Source: Rhipicephalus microplus
Taxonomy: Eukaryota > Arthropoda > Arachnida > Ixodida > Ixodidae
DNA: 64,000 nt
Reading direction: 5' to 3'
NCBI RefSeq assembly: GCF_043290135.1
Contig: NC_134709.1
Coordinates: 64,838,556 to 64,902,555, forward strand
The translations under genes and the position numbers were made by a program. Positions 30,912-41,222 of the stretch are shown piece by piece (the first letter of the stretch is position 1; every line of letters starts with the position of its first letter). Below the pieces are notes generated by a model, which was not told where the DNA came from, searched no databases, and saw nothing but the letters and a program-made list of their open reading frames with translations.

Positions 30912-31063
30912 TGTCGCGGTACAACGCGAATAAAACACAGATACACCTTGGGACGACGAAAGCAGCGTGTCCTCAACAGCTGAACCACAAGATCGTCTTC
31001 TTCGGCCTTGAGAGAAGCTAGAGGCCCCCATCATCGTTATCGTCCACATGTAGGCACGCGTCA
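30912..31063 (-). repeat. 5' LTR of Gypsy element 1
   Basis: 152-bp LTR, TG...CA on the minus strand, lacking 25 bp present in the 3' copy. Followed outward by ATAC. Confidence 0.85.
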
Positions 31064-31130
31064 ATACATTCATCATATAAAAGTGCCGCTATCTAGCGGA
31101 CATTCCAATAACTAAACGAGAGCCGGCTAC
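31064..31130 (-). repeat. Composite repeat copy, right part (split by Gypsy element 1)
   Basis: Continues the copy from 24982-25176: ATTCATCATATAAAAGTG, TAGCGGACATTCC and AACTAAACGAGAG match the uninterrupted copies in order. Confidence 0.78.
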
Positions 31131-31910
31131 CTACAGCTATTCTCGGCGACAACTATTCTTCGCATCGAAGCTAAGGCTACAGAGTCAAATCACAGGCATC
31201 CTACCGCGAGTGAATGTAGTTCCTCAACAGCGCCCGTATTTTCACCGTGAAATATACAAGTTCCCCCTCTATTTTCTACGTGGGGCCATTTGAGACAGGA
31301 CGCAGCCGCCACCATTAAGAAAATCATACGTTAATTTATTCATTGTTACTTCCTGTTCTTGAACGTGCGAGAAAGTCCCGCCTTTTTACGTGCCCTCAAA
31401 CGCTAAGTGGCGCCTGCGTCTCCATGAAACGCTGATGGTGCACCCCCGTCACTTTATATAGTGTTACGAGACGCGTGCCAAAATGGACTACTTCGCGCAG
31501 TGCTACAAGTGCAGAAGCTCCGCCTCCGCAGCTTTCGCTTCAGTGCCAAAAATAGTTGTCTCCGAGTATACATACATCGAGGACACACGAACCATGGCTT
31601 AAGGAGCTTCGCACCTAAAACGAAAACATCTGAGTAGGAAACATCAATCAAATTGTGACAGTATAATACATGAACTGCTGCGCCACTTGTCAGTCTGTTA
31701 GTCCGTGCATCCGTTCATTCGACCATCCATCCATCTGTCCGTTCGTCCTTGCATCCGTCCAACCAGTCCGTGCGTCCGCCCATCTTTCCGTTCTTTATAC
31801 TAGTCGGCGACTTCAGCGTAAACACTATGTACTTTAGGACCTAGCATCGCCTACTCGTCGTCATTCATTTCGTGAAGGCGTGTGGATGTTTTTTTTGTTT
31901 CTTTGTTTGT
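31131..31910. other. Non-coding stretch with dispersed repeats
   Basis: 31455-31620 belongs to a dispersed family also seen at 44385-44480 (GACTACTT, AGAAGCTCCGCC, AGTTGTCTCCGAGTATA). 31690-31795 is a GGAC-type array in minus orientation, followed by a TTCATTTCGTGAAGG end. No gene seen. Confidence 0.55.

Positions 31911-31987
<77 letters not shown>
31911..31987. repeat. (TTG)n microsatellite
   Basis: About 25 TTG trinucleotides. Poly-Val, poly-Cys and poly-Asn frames here are artefacts. Confidence 0.95.
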
Positions 31988-32141
31988 CACTACAAGTCCG
32001 CGAATGTCCACGAGTGTCCGCGAGTAAACTTCTTGAACAGAATAAGAGTCACAGTGAGTACCAAAAAAAATTTCAAAAAGCAACAGTTATGGAGCATACT
32101 GAAATAACCGCCAAGAGCGGTCACTCGCTACACCAAAACCT

Positions 32142-32175
32142 ATACCGCTATCATGCGCAGGCATGATAGCGGTAT
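32142..32175. repeat. Perfect 15-bp inverted repeat, 4-bp spacer
   Basis: ATACCGCTATCATGC at 32142-32156 is followed after GCAG by its exact reverse complement at 32161-32175. One of five such hairpins in the window. Confidence 0.9.
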
Positions 32176-32399
32176 CATGCGACGTACAGTAGAAAACGTT
32201 GAGGAAACAAAATATAAGATCTGGGTACTGTTTATTTAAACAACATAGTGTAAGAATAAGGACATGCGCAGAGGTTATTTTCTATTAGTTTTGTATTATC
32301 CACCTTGAATTTTGCTTTGAAATTTCAAAAAAATTGCGAGAAGCCCATATTGCGCTTGCAGGGCATTTATGGTGGTCGTAAGAAATGTCGATTGACGGG

Positions 32400-33222
32400 C
32401 AGCAAAGCTTAAGGTAGTATTCTTTGCGTATGCCATGTATTCGCTTTTCAACTTATCACGCAAAGGTGTTTTGGAAGTCAGTTAACGCTAGTTTTCGTGG
32501 CCTAGGTGTTAATCGCTTTGTAACATCTGGTCGCTGCTCGCGTAGTCGCTTTGCACGCCTTCTAATAGCTGCGGGAGCCTTTTGTTTATGGCGTAATAGG
32601 TGCGAAGCTGTTGCGGCAGGTCATCGTCGTCGTGCTCTTTTTCCGATTCTGGAACGCCTCTACTGTGAACTCTTATCGTTTCTGTCGGAGGAATTGTTCT
32701 TTCTTGGGGAGGAAGAATTTCTGCGACAATGGTCGTGCCGCTTTCTGTCCGTAGTTGACAGACGCGTTCGATTAGTCTTCCACTTGGCCTGGTTCCTATA
32801 GCCAGGTCACCTGTTAATGTCTGATTGGTGCATGTAATCAGTATGTGTTTACTATTTTATGTGTTTGTGTATGTCCCATATTGGTGTGAGCTCTTCCATA
32901 TATGCACTTCATTCTAACGCTGTAAGATATGTAACTTTTATGAATATTGATACCTGTTGTACATATTTTATAACATCTTCACCAAGTCTTGTAAATTCTG
33001 CACATATATCATCATGTACATTGTCCATATTGTTATTAGTGCATTTATGTAGTGTATGTATAGTTATTAGTACTATGAACGATGGACATCCTACGGACTT
33101 GGACACTTGTTTAAATGTGTAATGTATGTTGTGCTTTGTCTTTTGTTTGTTATTGTGCCTGTTATACAGACGCTTGTCCCTTAGCTTTGTTGCGTCACAG
33201 GAGAGAATAAACTTTTTCTAAC
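32400..33222 (+). pseudogene. LINE ORF2 C-terminus and 3' UTR (5'-truncated)
   Basis: The open frame ending near 32801 encodes about 125 residues with FARLLIAAGAFCLWRNRCEA and a following Leu/Glu-rich helical stretch. This resembles the region downstream of the reverse transcriptase in LINE ORF2 proteins. An AT-rich presumed 3' UTR follows, with an AATAAA signal at 33206-33211 near the end. The reverse transcriptase and endonuclease are missing, as expected after 5' truncation. I call this from resemblance to LINE C-termini; the clade is not certain. Confidence 0.55.
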
Positions 33223-33271
33223 CACTTATCACGCATTCATTTCTGCACTACACGGGACGGCTTTCTGCTCT

Positions 33272-33387
33272 CCCATAGTTGAGTACATCGTACTCTAAAT
33301 CGTTAACACCTTTTTCTAAACACACAATACCCATAGTTGAGTGCCAAGTACTTAAAATCGTTATCATTTTTTTTCTAAACACAATTT
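33272..33387. repeat. 58-bp tandem duplication
   Basis: Two adjacent copies (33272 and 33330) share CCCATAGTTGAGT, AAATCGTTA and TTTTTCTAAACACA. Confidence 0.8.
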
Positions 33388-33846
33388 CTGTAGAGTGATG
33401 GTTCTTGAGCGCGAGAGCAAACTGTCCTCACAGGTGAATGCATAAACATCACCCTACACTGTGAATGACCCCCCTCCTTGTTGGTTCATATAGCCTTACT
33501 TTTTATTACAGTGTAGTCATCTCGATGGTCATGAATGTCCTGTCTTTGTTGTACAATTTTTGCATTGTACATCACTGCATACGCAAATAGGTTCTTTTCG
33601 CTGTATATAACAGCTTGCATTGTACATATGCATTGATCACCACTGTCCATTTTTCAGTGGGCACTTAAGCTATGTAGGATATATCCGGAAATAAAATTCT
33701 CTTAAACTAGTGATGGATTTTGCAGCGCCACCACCACCCAAACCCGCTGCTTTAACTTCAGCGCTCTAGAGGGGAGCACCATCGACGATATCATCGATGC
33801 CCTTGAAGCGGTAACCGGCACAGCTGGTATCAAGTCCCTTCAACAC

Positions 33847-35037
33847 ATGGAAGGCGCAAAGTTCGGCGCCGCAGCCGCAAACGTCCATGCAGCCACCAAG
33901 CTGAAGAGCCGGGGCACCATTCTCTTGAACGGCGTATTAGTTCCACTCGTCGGCGTCGGTCCTGAAATAGTCCACGTCACAGTCTACCGGGTACCGCTGT
34001 GGGTAGGTGATGCAGCCCTGGCGACTGCTCTCTCCGCCTATGGCAACGTGCAACATATCTACGAGCCAGTGTTCAAGGGCCACTCTGGGGTTGGCACAGG
34101 TGTCCGTGTGGCACGAGTGGAAATGGAAAGCCAAATACCAAACTTTCTGAGAGTTCAAGGCTACAACGTCATGTGTGACTACCGGGGAGTCAAGGAAGTG
34201 TGCTCTAAATGCCGGAATGCTGGTCACATTGCCAAAGATTGTGCCACGCCCCGTTGTACGCGCTGCAACGTCTTTGGACATGCTACAGAGGGATGCGCAG
34301 AACCGTGCCACAAGTGCTCGGGCAGTCATGCAATAGCTGACTGCGTACGTCCGAAGTCCTTAGCAGCTGCTGCAGCAGCAGCAAACAAAGAACAAGCGTG
34401 TACCGACCTCACGCCCGCATTGCAAGATGATTATCTGGTGCTCGAGCCTGAGAGCGACACCGACACAAGCGATACCGACGCCCATGCTGAACCACAAGAC
34501 GCAGGAGACCTGTCCCCTCTGTCTGAGAAAGTCTTGTCAACCCTTCACGCCCCGTCCGAGACCAGCGACTTTTCGACGGACGCCTATGAAGACCACAGCT
34601 CATCCAAAACCGAAGCCCGAGCGCCCGTACCTAGCAGAGACCACGATGGCTACAGCTCTGACACAGTTGGTAGCGCCAGCAGCTCTGAGGCGCCGAGAGC
34701 TTCGATGGGTCGCGGCACCCGAGCAACGGGACGTGCAGACGCTCCGGTCATCGGCCCAGACAAGACGACGACGGTGATTGTGTCACTGAGGATGACGAGC
34801 GCCAGAGCCAGCAAATATTCTGCTCAGACCCATAAAATGAGCCTGTCTAACCCCATTTACCAGATTACAAGTCCGGCCGCCGGTGCCAGTGTCGGTGCCA
34901 GCGCCATGGAAATAGACCGTCCTGCCACCAAACGTGTCAACCCACCGACCACGGACTCTGAGAGCGGCCCTACGGACAGTAGTAAGCCCCAAAAACTCGC
35001 TAATGCTCTAACGACGTCAGAGCATTTCTATCATTAG
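33847..35037 (+). CDS. LINE ORF1, gag-like nucleic-acid-binding protein
   Basis: A 396-codon open frame. Residues about 40-115 resemble the RNA-binding region of gag-like LINE ORF1 proteins (VTVYRVPLWVGDAALATALSAYG). Three zinc knuckles follow: CSKCRNAGHIAKDC and CTRCNVFGHATEGC (both CX2CX4HX4C) and CHKCSGSHAIADC (CX2CX3HX4C). The rest is acidic and Ser/Thr-rich. Such proteins coat the LINE RNA. The same frame stays open upstream to about 33706 (RCFNFSALEGSTIDDIIDAL), while an ATG at 33713 with a Pro-rich start is in another frame. A one-base shift near 33745 may therefore separate the true start. No internal stop within the listed span. Confidence 0.75.
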   Translation: MEGAKFGAAAANVHAATKLKSRGTILLNGVLVPLVGVGPEIVHVTVYRVPLWVGDAALATALSAYGNVQHIYEPVFKGHSGVGTGVRVARVEMESQIPNFLRVQGYNVMCDYRGVKEVCSKCRNAGHIAKDCATPRCTRCNVFGHATEGCAEPCHKCSGSHAIADCVRPKSLAAAAAAANKEQACTDLTPALQDDYLVLEPESDTDTSDTDAHAEPQDAGDLSPLSEKVLSTLHAPSETSDFSTDAYEDHSSSKTEARAPVPSRDHDGYSSDTVGSASSSEAPRASMGRGTRATGRADAPVIGPDKTTTVIVSLRMTSARASKYSAQTHKMSLSNPIYQITSPAAGASVGASAMEIDRPATKRVNPPTTDSESGPTDSSKPQKLANALTTSEHFYH

Positions 35038-35092
35038 TCATGTTCACTCGTTGAGCGCTCGCCCCAACTTCTGCAAGGGGTTTATTTGAAGT

Positions 35093-35350
35093 TTGCGCAC
35101 ACACTGCTTTTTTTTTTTCAAAATCGCTGCGGTGAATTTTCTCTCCTTAAATGTCAGAGGTTTCAGACACCAAGATAAGCAGAGAGAAGTCATGCACTTC
35201 GCAAGGTCACGTCATGTCGACATCCTCTTCTTACAGGAACGTAACTTTAGAAACCCTTTTGATGTCCAATTCTTTTGTTCACATTTTGGAGTCGAAGCCT
35301 TTTTTTCGCTGACCGATTCAAACATGCGCGGAGTTGGAGTTGTTTTTTGA
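35093..35350 (+). pseudogene. LINE ORF2 N-terminal endonuclease fragment
   Basis: An 85-codon frame starting with NFLSLNVRGFRHQDKQREV and continuing VDILFLQERN. This is the opening of an APE-type endonuclease, where the Asn of the LNVRG motif and the Glu of LQE contribute to the metal-binding active site. The frame ends at a TGA at 35350 within GVGVVF, where intact enzymes would continue into the SGGV-type segment. The remaining endonuclease and all of the reverse transcriptase are missing. Confidence 0.75.
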
Positions 35351-35559
35351 CACACATCTCTAACACACGTCTCTAAACACACATATCTGACACACACGTC
35401 TATAAACACAAATATGACCCATACTGGGCGGCAACTTTCTCTGGCAGCAGAAAGACTACGAAGCCGAAGCACGTTCTTTCTTACATGCTTCTGCATGGAG
35501 TCCACGAAAGCTTACTTTGGTATGCTGCGTAGCATAATGGAAAATATAAAAAATGACAG

Positions 35560-35597
35560 CATATCTACGGAGTGAATGCTGTCACTCCGTAGATATG
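35560..35597. repeat. Perfect 16-bp inverted repeat, 6-bp spacer
   Basis: CATATCTACGGAGTGA at 35560-35575 is repeated in exact reverse complement at 35582-35597. It sits at the end of a composite repeat copy, whose normal terminus contains the right arm, so the left arm looks like the added copy. Confidence 0.88.
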
Positions 35598-35863
35598 TGA
35601 ATGACTTGAATGATGGATAGTGGGGCGAAGCATCCGTCCGTCCATTCGTTCTTGCTTCCGTCCTTCCATGCGTGCGTCTGTGTGGCCACCCGTGCGTCCA
35701 TCCGCCCGTCCGTGCGTGCGTCTGTTCGTGCGTCCGCACGTTCATCTGTGCGTCCGTCCCTGCTTTCGTCCATGCGTCCATCCGTCCGTGCATCTATCTG
35801 TGTGTCCGTTCGTCCACCTATTCAACACTCCAAGTACCACCATATCGCATTTTTCCTTCATAT
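35582..35863 (-). repeat. Composite repeat copy, left part (split by Gypsy element 2)
   Basis: Minus-orientation copy with GGGGCGAAGC, a long CGTCCATC-type array (about 35630-35818), AACACTCCAAGTACCACCAT and TTCATAT. It resumes at 42112 beyond Gypsy element 2. Confidence 0.8.
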
Positions 35864-36172
35864 TGTAATGAACAAATACAGCGCGGGCAGCTAAAACAGC
35901 TATTTATTAATGGCGAACTTGTGCCCGTCAACTAAATACACAAAGGTTGTCAGCTCGCTAGTCCGAACCTCGTCAACTTCTCTTGCGTCTCGCCTCGTGC
36001 TGCCCCTTCGAAAAACCGCCAGCCTTTTTCCAGCGCGTGGTGTGGCGACACGTGCAGCCAGCGTTGCATGGCGCGTTTAACTGGGCGCGTTTGGCTTGTA
36101 AGTTGGTGTGGCAGAATTCATAAGAGCAGGAAGCGGCGCAAGACTTCGGTAGGTGCCTAACAACATGTGGCA
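35864..36172 (-). repeat. 3' LTR of Gypsy element 2
   Basis: 309-bp LTR. A purine-rich tract (GGGAGGGGGACTAA) directly precedes it on the minus strand and is the likely polypurine tract. This copy is uninterrupted and shows the empty target of the transposon in the other LTR. Confidence 0.88.
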
Positions 36173-36230
36173 TTAGTCCCCCTCCCGAAACGCATCGTCC
36201 CGATGCGTACGCTGACATCGAACAGTTTTG

Positions 36231-39200
36231 TCAAGGAGTATTTATCTGATGTTTGAGCACATTTATCAGTTTTCTCGTTGAGTGCCTATCGTAGTACGGT
36301 TTCATTCGTACTACATGCACGACCTCTGGGCGATTCCTGCATCGGGTTGAGCACACTTGCCCTTCAGAAATTGCTTCGTAGTTTAGCTTGTCTAACCGGC
36401 GAAGTACTTTGTAAGGGCCGAAATAACGCCGCATCAGTTTTTCCGATAGGCCAGGTGCACGTATAGGCGTCCACACCCACACTTTGTCTCCGGGGTTGTA
36501 CTGTACATCTCTGCGCTTCAGATTATAGCGACTTGCGTTGGAACCTTGTTGCAAAACGATACGATGTCTTGCCAATTACCGTGCCTCTTCTGCCCTTTCT
36601 ATGTAGTCGCTGATGTGTGGGTCACTCTCATTCGAATCGTTGACAGGTAACATCGCGTCTAAGGTCGTTGAGACCGTCCGACCATAAACAAGTTGAAATG
36701 GCGTGAAGTGTGTCGTTTCTTGTACTGCGGTATTGTACGCAAAGGTTGCATAAGGCAAAATACTGTCCCATGTCTGGTGCTGAACGTCCACATACATCGA
36801 GATCATGTCGGCGAGAGTTCTATTGAGCCTTTTGGTTAATCCGTTTGTTTGCAGATGGTATGCTGTAGTCCTTCTATGGTCGGTGTGGGTGAGCTTCATA
36901 ACAGACTGCATCAAACGGGCAGTAAATGCTGTTCCTTTGTCTGTAATGACAACCTGTGGTGCGCCATGTCGTAGTACAATCTGAGTGACGGAAAACTGGG
37001 CTACTTCGTTCGCTGTTCCTTTCGCGAGAGGTGATGTCTCAGCACATCGAGTCATGTAGTCTGTTGCTACAACAATCCAGCGCTTTCCCGATGAAGAGAG
37101 AGGAAATGGATCAAGCAAATCCATTCCCACTTGCTGAAATGGCCCTTTTGGTGGCTCTATTGGTTGCAACAGACCCACTGGTTTTGATGGTGGTGTTTTG
37201 CTTCTTTGGCAATCCCGGCATGACTTAACATAATGGTGCACCGAATCCCTTAATTTCGGCCAATAATACTTCCGGCGAATTCGGGCCAAAGTGCCGCTAC
37301 TACCCATATGGCCAGCCGATGGGTCGTCATGACACGCTTCTAAGATTTCTGCTCGCAGTGATGATGGTGCAAGAAGCAGAAACGTCTCACCGCTGTTTCC
37401 GAAGTTGCGCTTGTATAGGACGTCATTCCGGAGGACATAGGATGTCAAACCATGGACGAAAACTCGTGGTACCTTAATTTGGTGACCCTCCAAGTATTGG
37501 ATAAGCGGGCGTAGTTCCGGGTCTATTCGCTGAAGACGAGTCATCTCCGACACATTCAGAACTCCAAGAAATGGGATGTCTTGTTCTTGGTCAGATGATG
37601 GAGACGGAACAGGTACGCGAGACAGGCAATCCGCGTCATTGTGCTTGAGACCGGACTTGTAGACCACAGTGATGTCATGTTCCTGCCGATTCAGGCTCCA
37701 TCTGGCAAGTCTTCCTGAAGGGTCCTTGATATTTGCCAGCCAACACAATGAATGATGATCACTGATTGCTCGAAATGATCTGCCATAGAGGTATGGGCGA
37801 AACTTGCTGATGGCCCATATAACTGCGAGACACTCTTTCTCTGTCGCTGAGTAATTGGACTCAGCATTCGATAAAGTGCGGCTCGCGTAAGCAATGAACT
37901 TTTCTTCTCAGTTCTGCCACTGAACGAGGATGGCACCGAGACCAACGTTACTCGCGTCGGTATGTAGGTCTGTATCGGCCTCTTCGTGAAAATGGGCAAG
38001 TATTGGAGGAGACTGCAAACGGTGTCGTAACTCTGAGAAAGCTGCTTCTCGTTTTTCCCGCCTAGAGAATGGTACACTTTCTTTCGTTAGCCGTGTCAAA
38101 GGCTCAGCGATCTTAGCAAAGTTTTCAACAAAGCGTCTGTAGTAGGCACATAGTCCCAGGAATCGTCTGACGGTGTTTTTGTCTTGCGGTTTCGGAAAAT
38201 TATCAACTGCTGCAATCTTTTCCGGATCTGGGCGGATGCCTTCCGCACTAACTATGTGCCCGAGCAACCGAAGCTGACGAAATCCAAAGTGACACTTTTC
38301 CGGCTTGTTGGTCAGTGCTGCCACGCGAATGGCATCCAGTACCATTCTCAGTCGGTGTACGTGCTGCTCGAAGGTAGAAGAAAAAACCACTACATTGTCG
38401 AGGTAGACGAGACACGATTGCCACTTGAGTCCGGAGAGCACAGTGTCCATCATCCTCTGGAAGGTAGCGGGAGCAGACCACAAACTATACGAGTTCAAAG
38501 TGTTCGCAAAAGGGAACACTTTGAACTCGTATAGTCCGTCTGGGGTCACAAACGCCGTCTTCTCGCGATCTCGTTCGCCCACCTCGATCTGCCAATATCC
38601 ACGTTTTAAGTCGAATGATGAAAAGAAGTGAGCATTGCGCAACTTATCCAAGGCATCATCGATCCGTGGAAGTGGGTAAACATCACGCTTTGTGACTTGG
38701 TTAAGCTTTCTGTAGTCAACGCAAAATCGCGGACTGTTGTCCTTCTTTTTGACTAGCACTACCGGTGATGCCCACGGACTGTTGGATGGCTGGATTACAT
38801 CAACGTTGAGCATTTCCTGCACTTGGTTCTTGATGGCTTCCCTTTCGTTTGGCGCTACTTGGTATGGGCGCTGATGCACGGGTCTCACGTGTTCTTCGAC
38901 CACGATACGGTGCTTTGCGACGGGAGTACGCCCGACTTTCGATGAGGTGGAAAAGCACTCGGCGAACTCTCTGATGAGGTCAGCAATCTGTCGCTTCTGA
39001 GGTGACGAGAGCTCTCTGACAATTTCTACTGATTGGAGTACGTTATCTACTGTCTCTGAAGCTTTATCAAGAGTGCAAACATCTCAGACTTGCACGTACT
39101 CATACAGCGATGCTACGGATGTTCCCTTCGCAATATGCTGCAGCTCATTTCGAAAGTTAGTTATTAGGACATACGCACATTCATCACGAAGGCTCACCAG

Positions 39201-39850
39201 GCCTCTTGCACGCATAGTCCTTTTTCTAGTAGCAGTCCGATGTTTCCGTCCGGTAATCCGTCACAGTCACGGAGAACTTCACTCCTCCCAAGAATGGTCT
39301 TTGTCCACAATGCGGAGAGGTAGAGCGATTGGTTTCTCCGCATGACAGAAGGTGACGGCATTTTCCGTAGACGAAACCTGGGACTCTTTCAAGTCGATGA
39401 CTGCATTGTTTGTTTGCAAAAAGTCCATGCCTATAATCAGTTCCCGGGAGCACTCAGGAAGCACAATAAAGCTGCCGACATACACAAATCCTCTTATTCC
39501 TATCCTTGCGGTGCATAACCCCACGGGACTAAGTGCCCTCCAGTGGTACGTATCTGAGGTCCAGTCCATTCAGTCATCGCCTTCTTAAGCTTCTTTACGA
39601 GAGCATTACTGACAACGGAATAGTCTGCACCAGTGTCAATTAGCGCAATGGCCTCGACGTCGTCTATTGTGACTAATATCTCGGAGGTAACGTCGCTACT
39701 ACTGCACTTGTCTGTAGTTGCGTAACTGCCACCGTCCTGTCGGGCTAACAATTGAGGGTCTTCAGTTGTCAGTATATCAGCGGCCTCACCTCCAGTGGTC
39801 GCTAGCTCTAGTTTTCCCGCCGCGGGCTAGGTGAACGTGGTCTTCGGAGA
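36231..39850 (-). pseudogene. Gypsy element 2 pol
   Basis: Minus-strand polyprotein remains. Protease has LIDTGADYSVVS and later RELIIGMDFL, separated by a one-base shift near 39540. The region 39270-38910 holds further stops or shifts. Reverse transcriptase (38903-37908) shows [39 protein letters not shown] and SCLVYLDNVVVFSS, so the second catalytic Asp of YLDD is Asn. RNase H has HTDASNVGLGAILV. An in-frame TGA lies at 37908-37910. Integrase carries C-X2-C (CRDCQRSK), GMDLLDPFP, ITDKGTAF and NGLTKRLNRTL, where the catalytic Glu position reads Lys. A TAA at 36576-36578 precedes the GPY/F module. A 22-bp hairpin insertion disrupts the RT core. Confidence 0.85.
38484..38535. repeat. Perfect 22-bp inverted repeat, 8-bp spacer, inside RT
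   Basis: The 22 bases at 38484-38505 recur as an exact reverse complement at 38514-38535. The protein frame stays open but the usual segment after YEFKVFPF is replaced by residues read from the inverted copy, before SAPATFQ resumes. Confidence 0.93.
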
Positions 39851-41211
39851 TTTGATGACGGACGAGGACTCGGCGACCGATAGCGCATCGGTGCTGTCGA
39901 ACGCGACTCCCGTTGTTGCATGTCTTGAGGGGAATAGCGGGAAGACGAGTATTCTTCGATTTCGTAGGGCCGTTCACCATTCTGTGGGCGTGGTGCATTG
40001 ACTGGAAAACCACGCAGTCCCGCTCGATCATACTGGCACGCCCGGTAAAGGTGACCTGCTTCTCCGCAGTGGTAGCAAAGGGGCCGCCGGTCTACAGTGC
40101 GCCATACATCGCTCTTACGTGGTCTTGCTTCCGGCATTGGTAGCGGCGTACTTGGAGAAAACGTCGGAGGTATCACAGCAGTCGCAGCCGTCCAATTCAT
40201 GCGTCCGAGGTCCTGTCGTACAACTTGCGCGTACGACAACTGAGGCGGAGCCTCCGGTTGTGCGCGCTGTAGTACCTGAGGTTGTGGTTGAAGAACCGCT
40301 TGCCGCACTTCTTCGCACACAACGTCGGCAAGTGAGGACATCGCTGGATGAGCTTGAGTCATTTGTATTTTAATAAGTTCTTCCCTTACGACATCCCTTA
40401 CCATTTCACGCAAGAGGTCAATGTTACTCGTGAGGGTTGTCGACGCCGCGCTAACAGATGAGACGCTTACGTCCCTGTTGTATTGGCGCACGCGCTGCTG
40501 CAGGGTTTTTTCTATCATTGTCGCCTCTGATCTGAACTCGGCAAGAGAGCGGGATGGATTACGCACCAGGCCTGCAAAAAGCTCCTCCTTAACTCCACGC
40601 ATCAGGTGCCGCAACTTCTTTTCCTCAGCCATGTTCGGGTCGGCCCGGCGGAACAGTCGCGACATGTCTTCAATGTACATGGACACGCTCTCGTTGTTCC
40701 GTTGATTTCGCGTCTGAAGAGCGGCCTCTGCCTTTTCTTTGCGGTCCGTGTTTGGGTACGTAGCAATAAACTCTCTTCGAAAGTCGTACCACGACAATAA
40801 GGACGCTTCGTGGTTTACGAACCACGTACGCGCAGAATCTTGCAGTGCCACGTATACGTAGCGAAGTTTCCTGTCTTCGTTCCAACCGTTCAGTCTGGCA
40901 ACGCGTTCGAAACCGTCGAGCCAGTCCTCGGGATCCTCGAAAATATCACCGTGAAATACCTCTGGTATGCGGGGCGGGTTTATGACGATATGAGATAGAA
41001 ATGAAGTCGCTTGGGTGGCCATTGCAGGAGCTCCGGAACTTACGTCCTCCACTGGTCTCGAAGAACCGAAGAGAGCACCAAACTCGGGCTTCTCACCTCG
41101 TAGGCGACGACTCGTGCGTTGGTGTACGGGAGTCAACTGCGCTGGCTCCAACCTTCGGGGTTCTGGGCTATGTTCCCTGTCCTGAGATGGGCTTAGAATC
41201 ATACCCAGCAT
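39808..41211 (-). CDS. Gypsy element 2 gag
   Basis: An open frame of about 467 codons from an ATG at 41211 (an earlier GTG in frame overlaps the primer-binding-like site and is less likely). The N-terminal third is basic and Pro-rich. The central capsid-like region has VFHGDIFEDPEDWLDGFERV, ARTWFVNHEA, RKEKAEAALQTRNQ and LMRGVKEELFAGLVRNP. The C-terminal part has one zinc knuckle, CYHCGEAGHLYRAC, then an Arg/Ser/Pro-rich tail. Gag assembles the intracellular particle and packages element RNA. The stop at 39808-39810 follows a GGAAAAC heptamer, and pol begins in the -1 frame. No frameshift seen, unlike element 1. Confidence 0.85.
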   Translation of the reverse strand: MLGMILSPSQDREHSPEPRRLEPAQLTPVHQRTSRRLRGEKPEFGALFGSSRPVEDVSSGAPAMATQATSFLSHIVINPPRIPEVFHGDIFEDPEDWLDGFERVARLNGWNEDRKLRYVYVALQDSARTWFVNHEASLLSWYDFRREFIATYPNTDRKEKAEAALQTRNQRNNESVSMYIEDMSRLFRRADPNMAEEKKLRHLMRGVKEELFAGLVRNPSRSLAEFRSEATMIEKTLQQRVRQYNRDVSVSSVSAASTTLTSNIDLLREMVRDVVREELIKIQMTQAHPAMSSLADVVCEEVRQAVLQPQPQVLQRAQPEAPPQLSYAQVVRQDLGRMNWTAATAVIPPTFSPSTPLPMPEARPRKSDVWRTVDRRPLCYHCGEAGHLYRACQYDRAGLRGFPVNAPRPQNGERPYEIEEYSSSRYSPQDMQQRESRSTAPMRYRSPSPRPSSNLRRPRSPSPRREN

Positions 41212-41222
41212 CTCCACCAGTT
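41205..41222 (-). other. Primer-binding-like site of Gypsy element 2
   Basis: The minus strand reads TGGTGGAGATGCTGGGT three bases inside the LTR, one base different from element 1. It overlaps the gag start region. Confidence 0.55.

Larger units (their letters stand above)
25177..31063 (-). mobile_element. Ty3/Gypsy LTR retrotransposon, element 1 (decayed)
   Basis: A full-length minus-strand LTR retrotransposon, 5.9 kb, with gag, protease, reverse transcriptase, RNase H and integrase in Gypsy order. LTRs at 25177-25353 and 30912-31063 start TGACGCGTG and end CGACA. They differ by about six substitutions and a 25-bp gap, so the insertion is not recent. Flanks are ATAT (25173-25176) and ATAC (31064-31067), fitting a 4-bp target duplication with one change. 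The element carries a solo LTR of another retroelement (28569-28975) and several frameshifts and stops. It interrupts a composite host repeat. Confidence 0.9.
33712..35350 (+). mobile_element. LINE 5' portion, 3'-truncated
   Basis: The start of a non-LTR retrotransposon: ORF1 (33847-35037 and upstream) followed after about 60 bases by the N-terminal endonuclease part of ORF2 (35093-35350). The reverse transcriptase and 3' end are absent. LINE copies usually lose their 5' end, so this copy has lost its 3' part by a later deletion or rearrangement. The downstream sequence turns into an ACACAYNTCT-like simple repeat. Confidence 0.65.

Noticed and set aside
31865..32166. Poly-Val, poly-Cys and poly-Asn frames
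   Set aside because: Produced by the (TTG)n tract.
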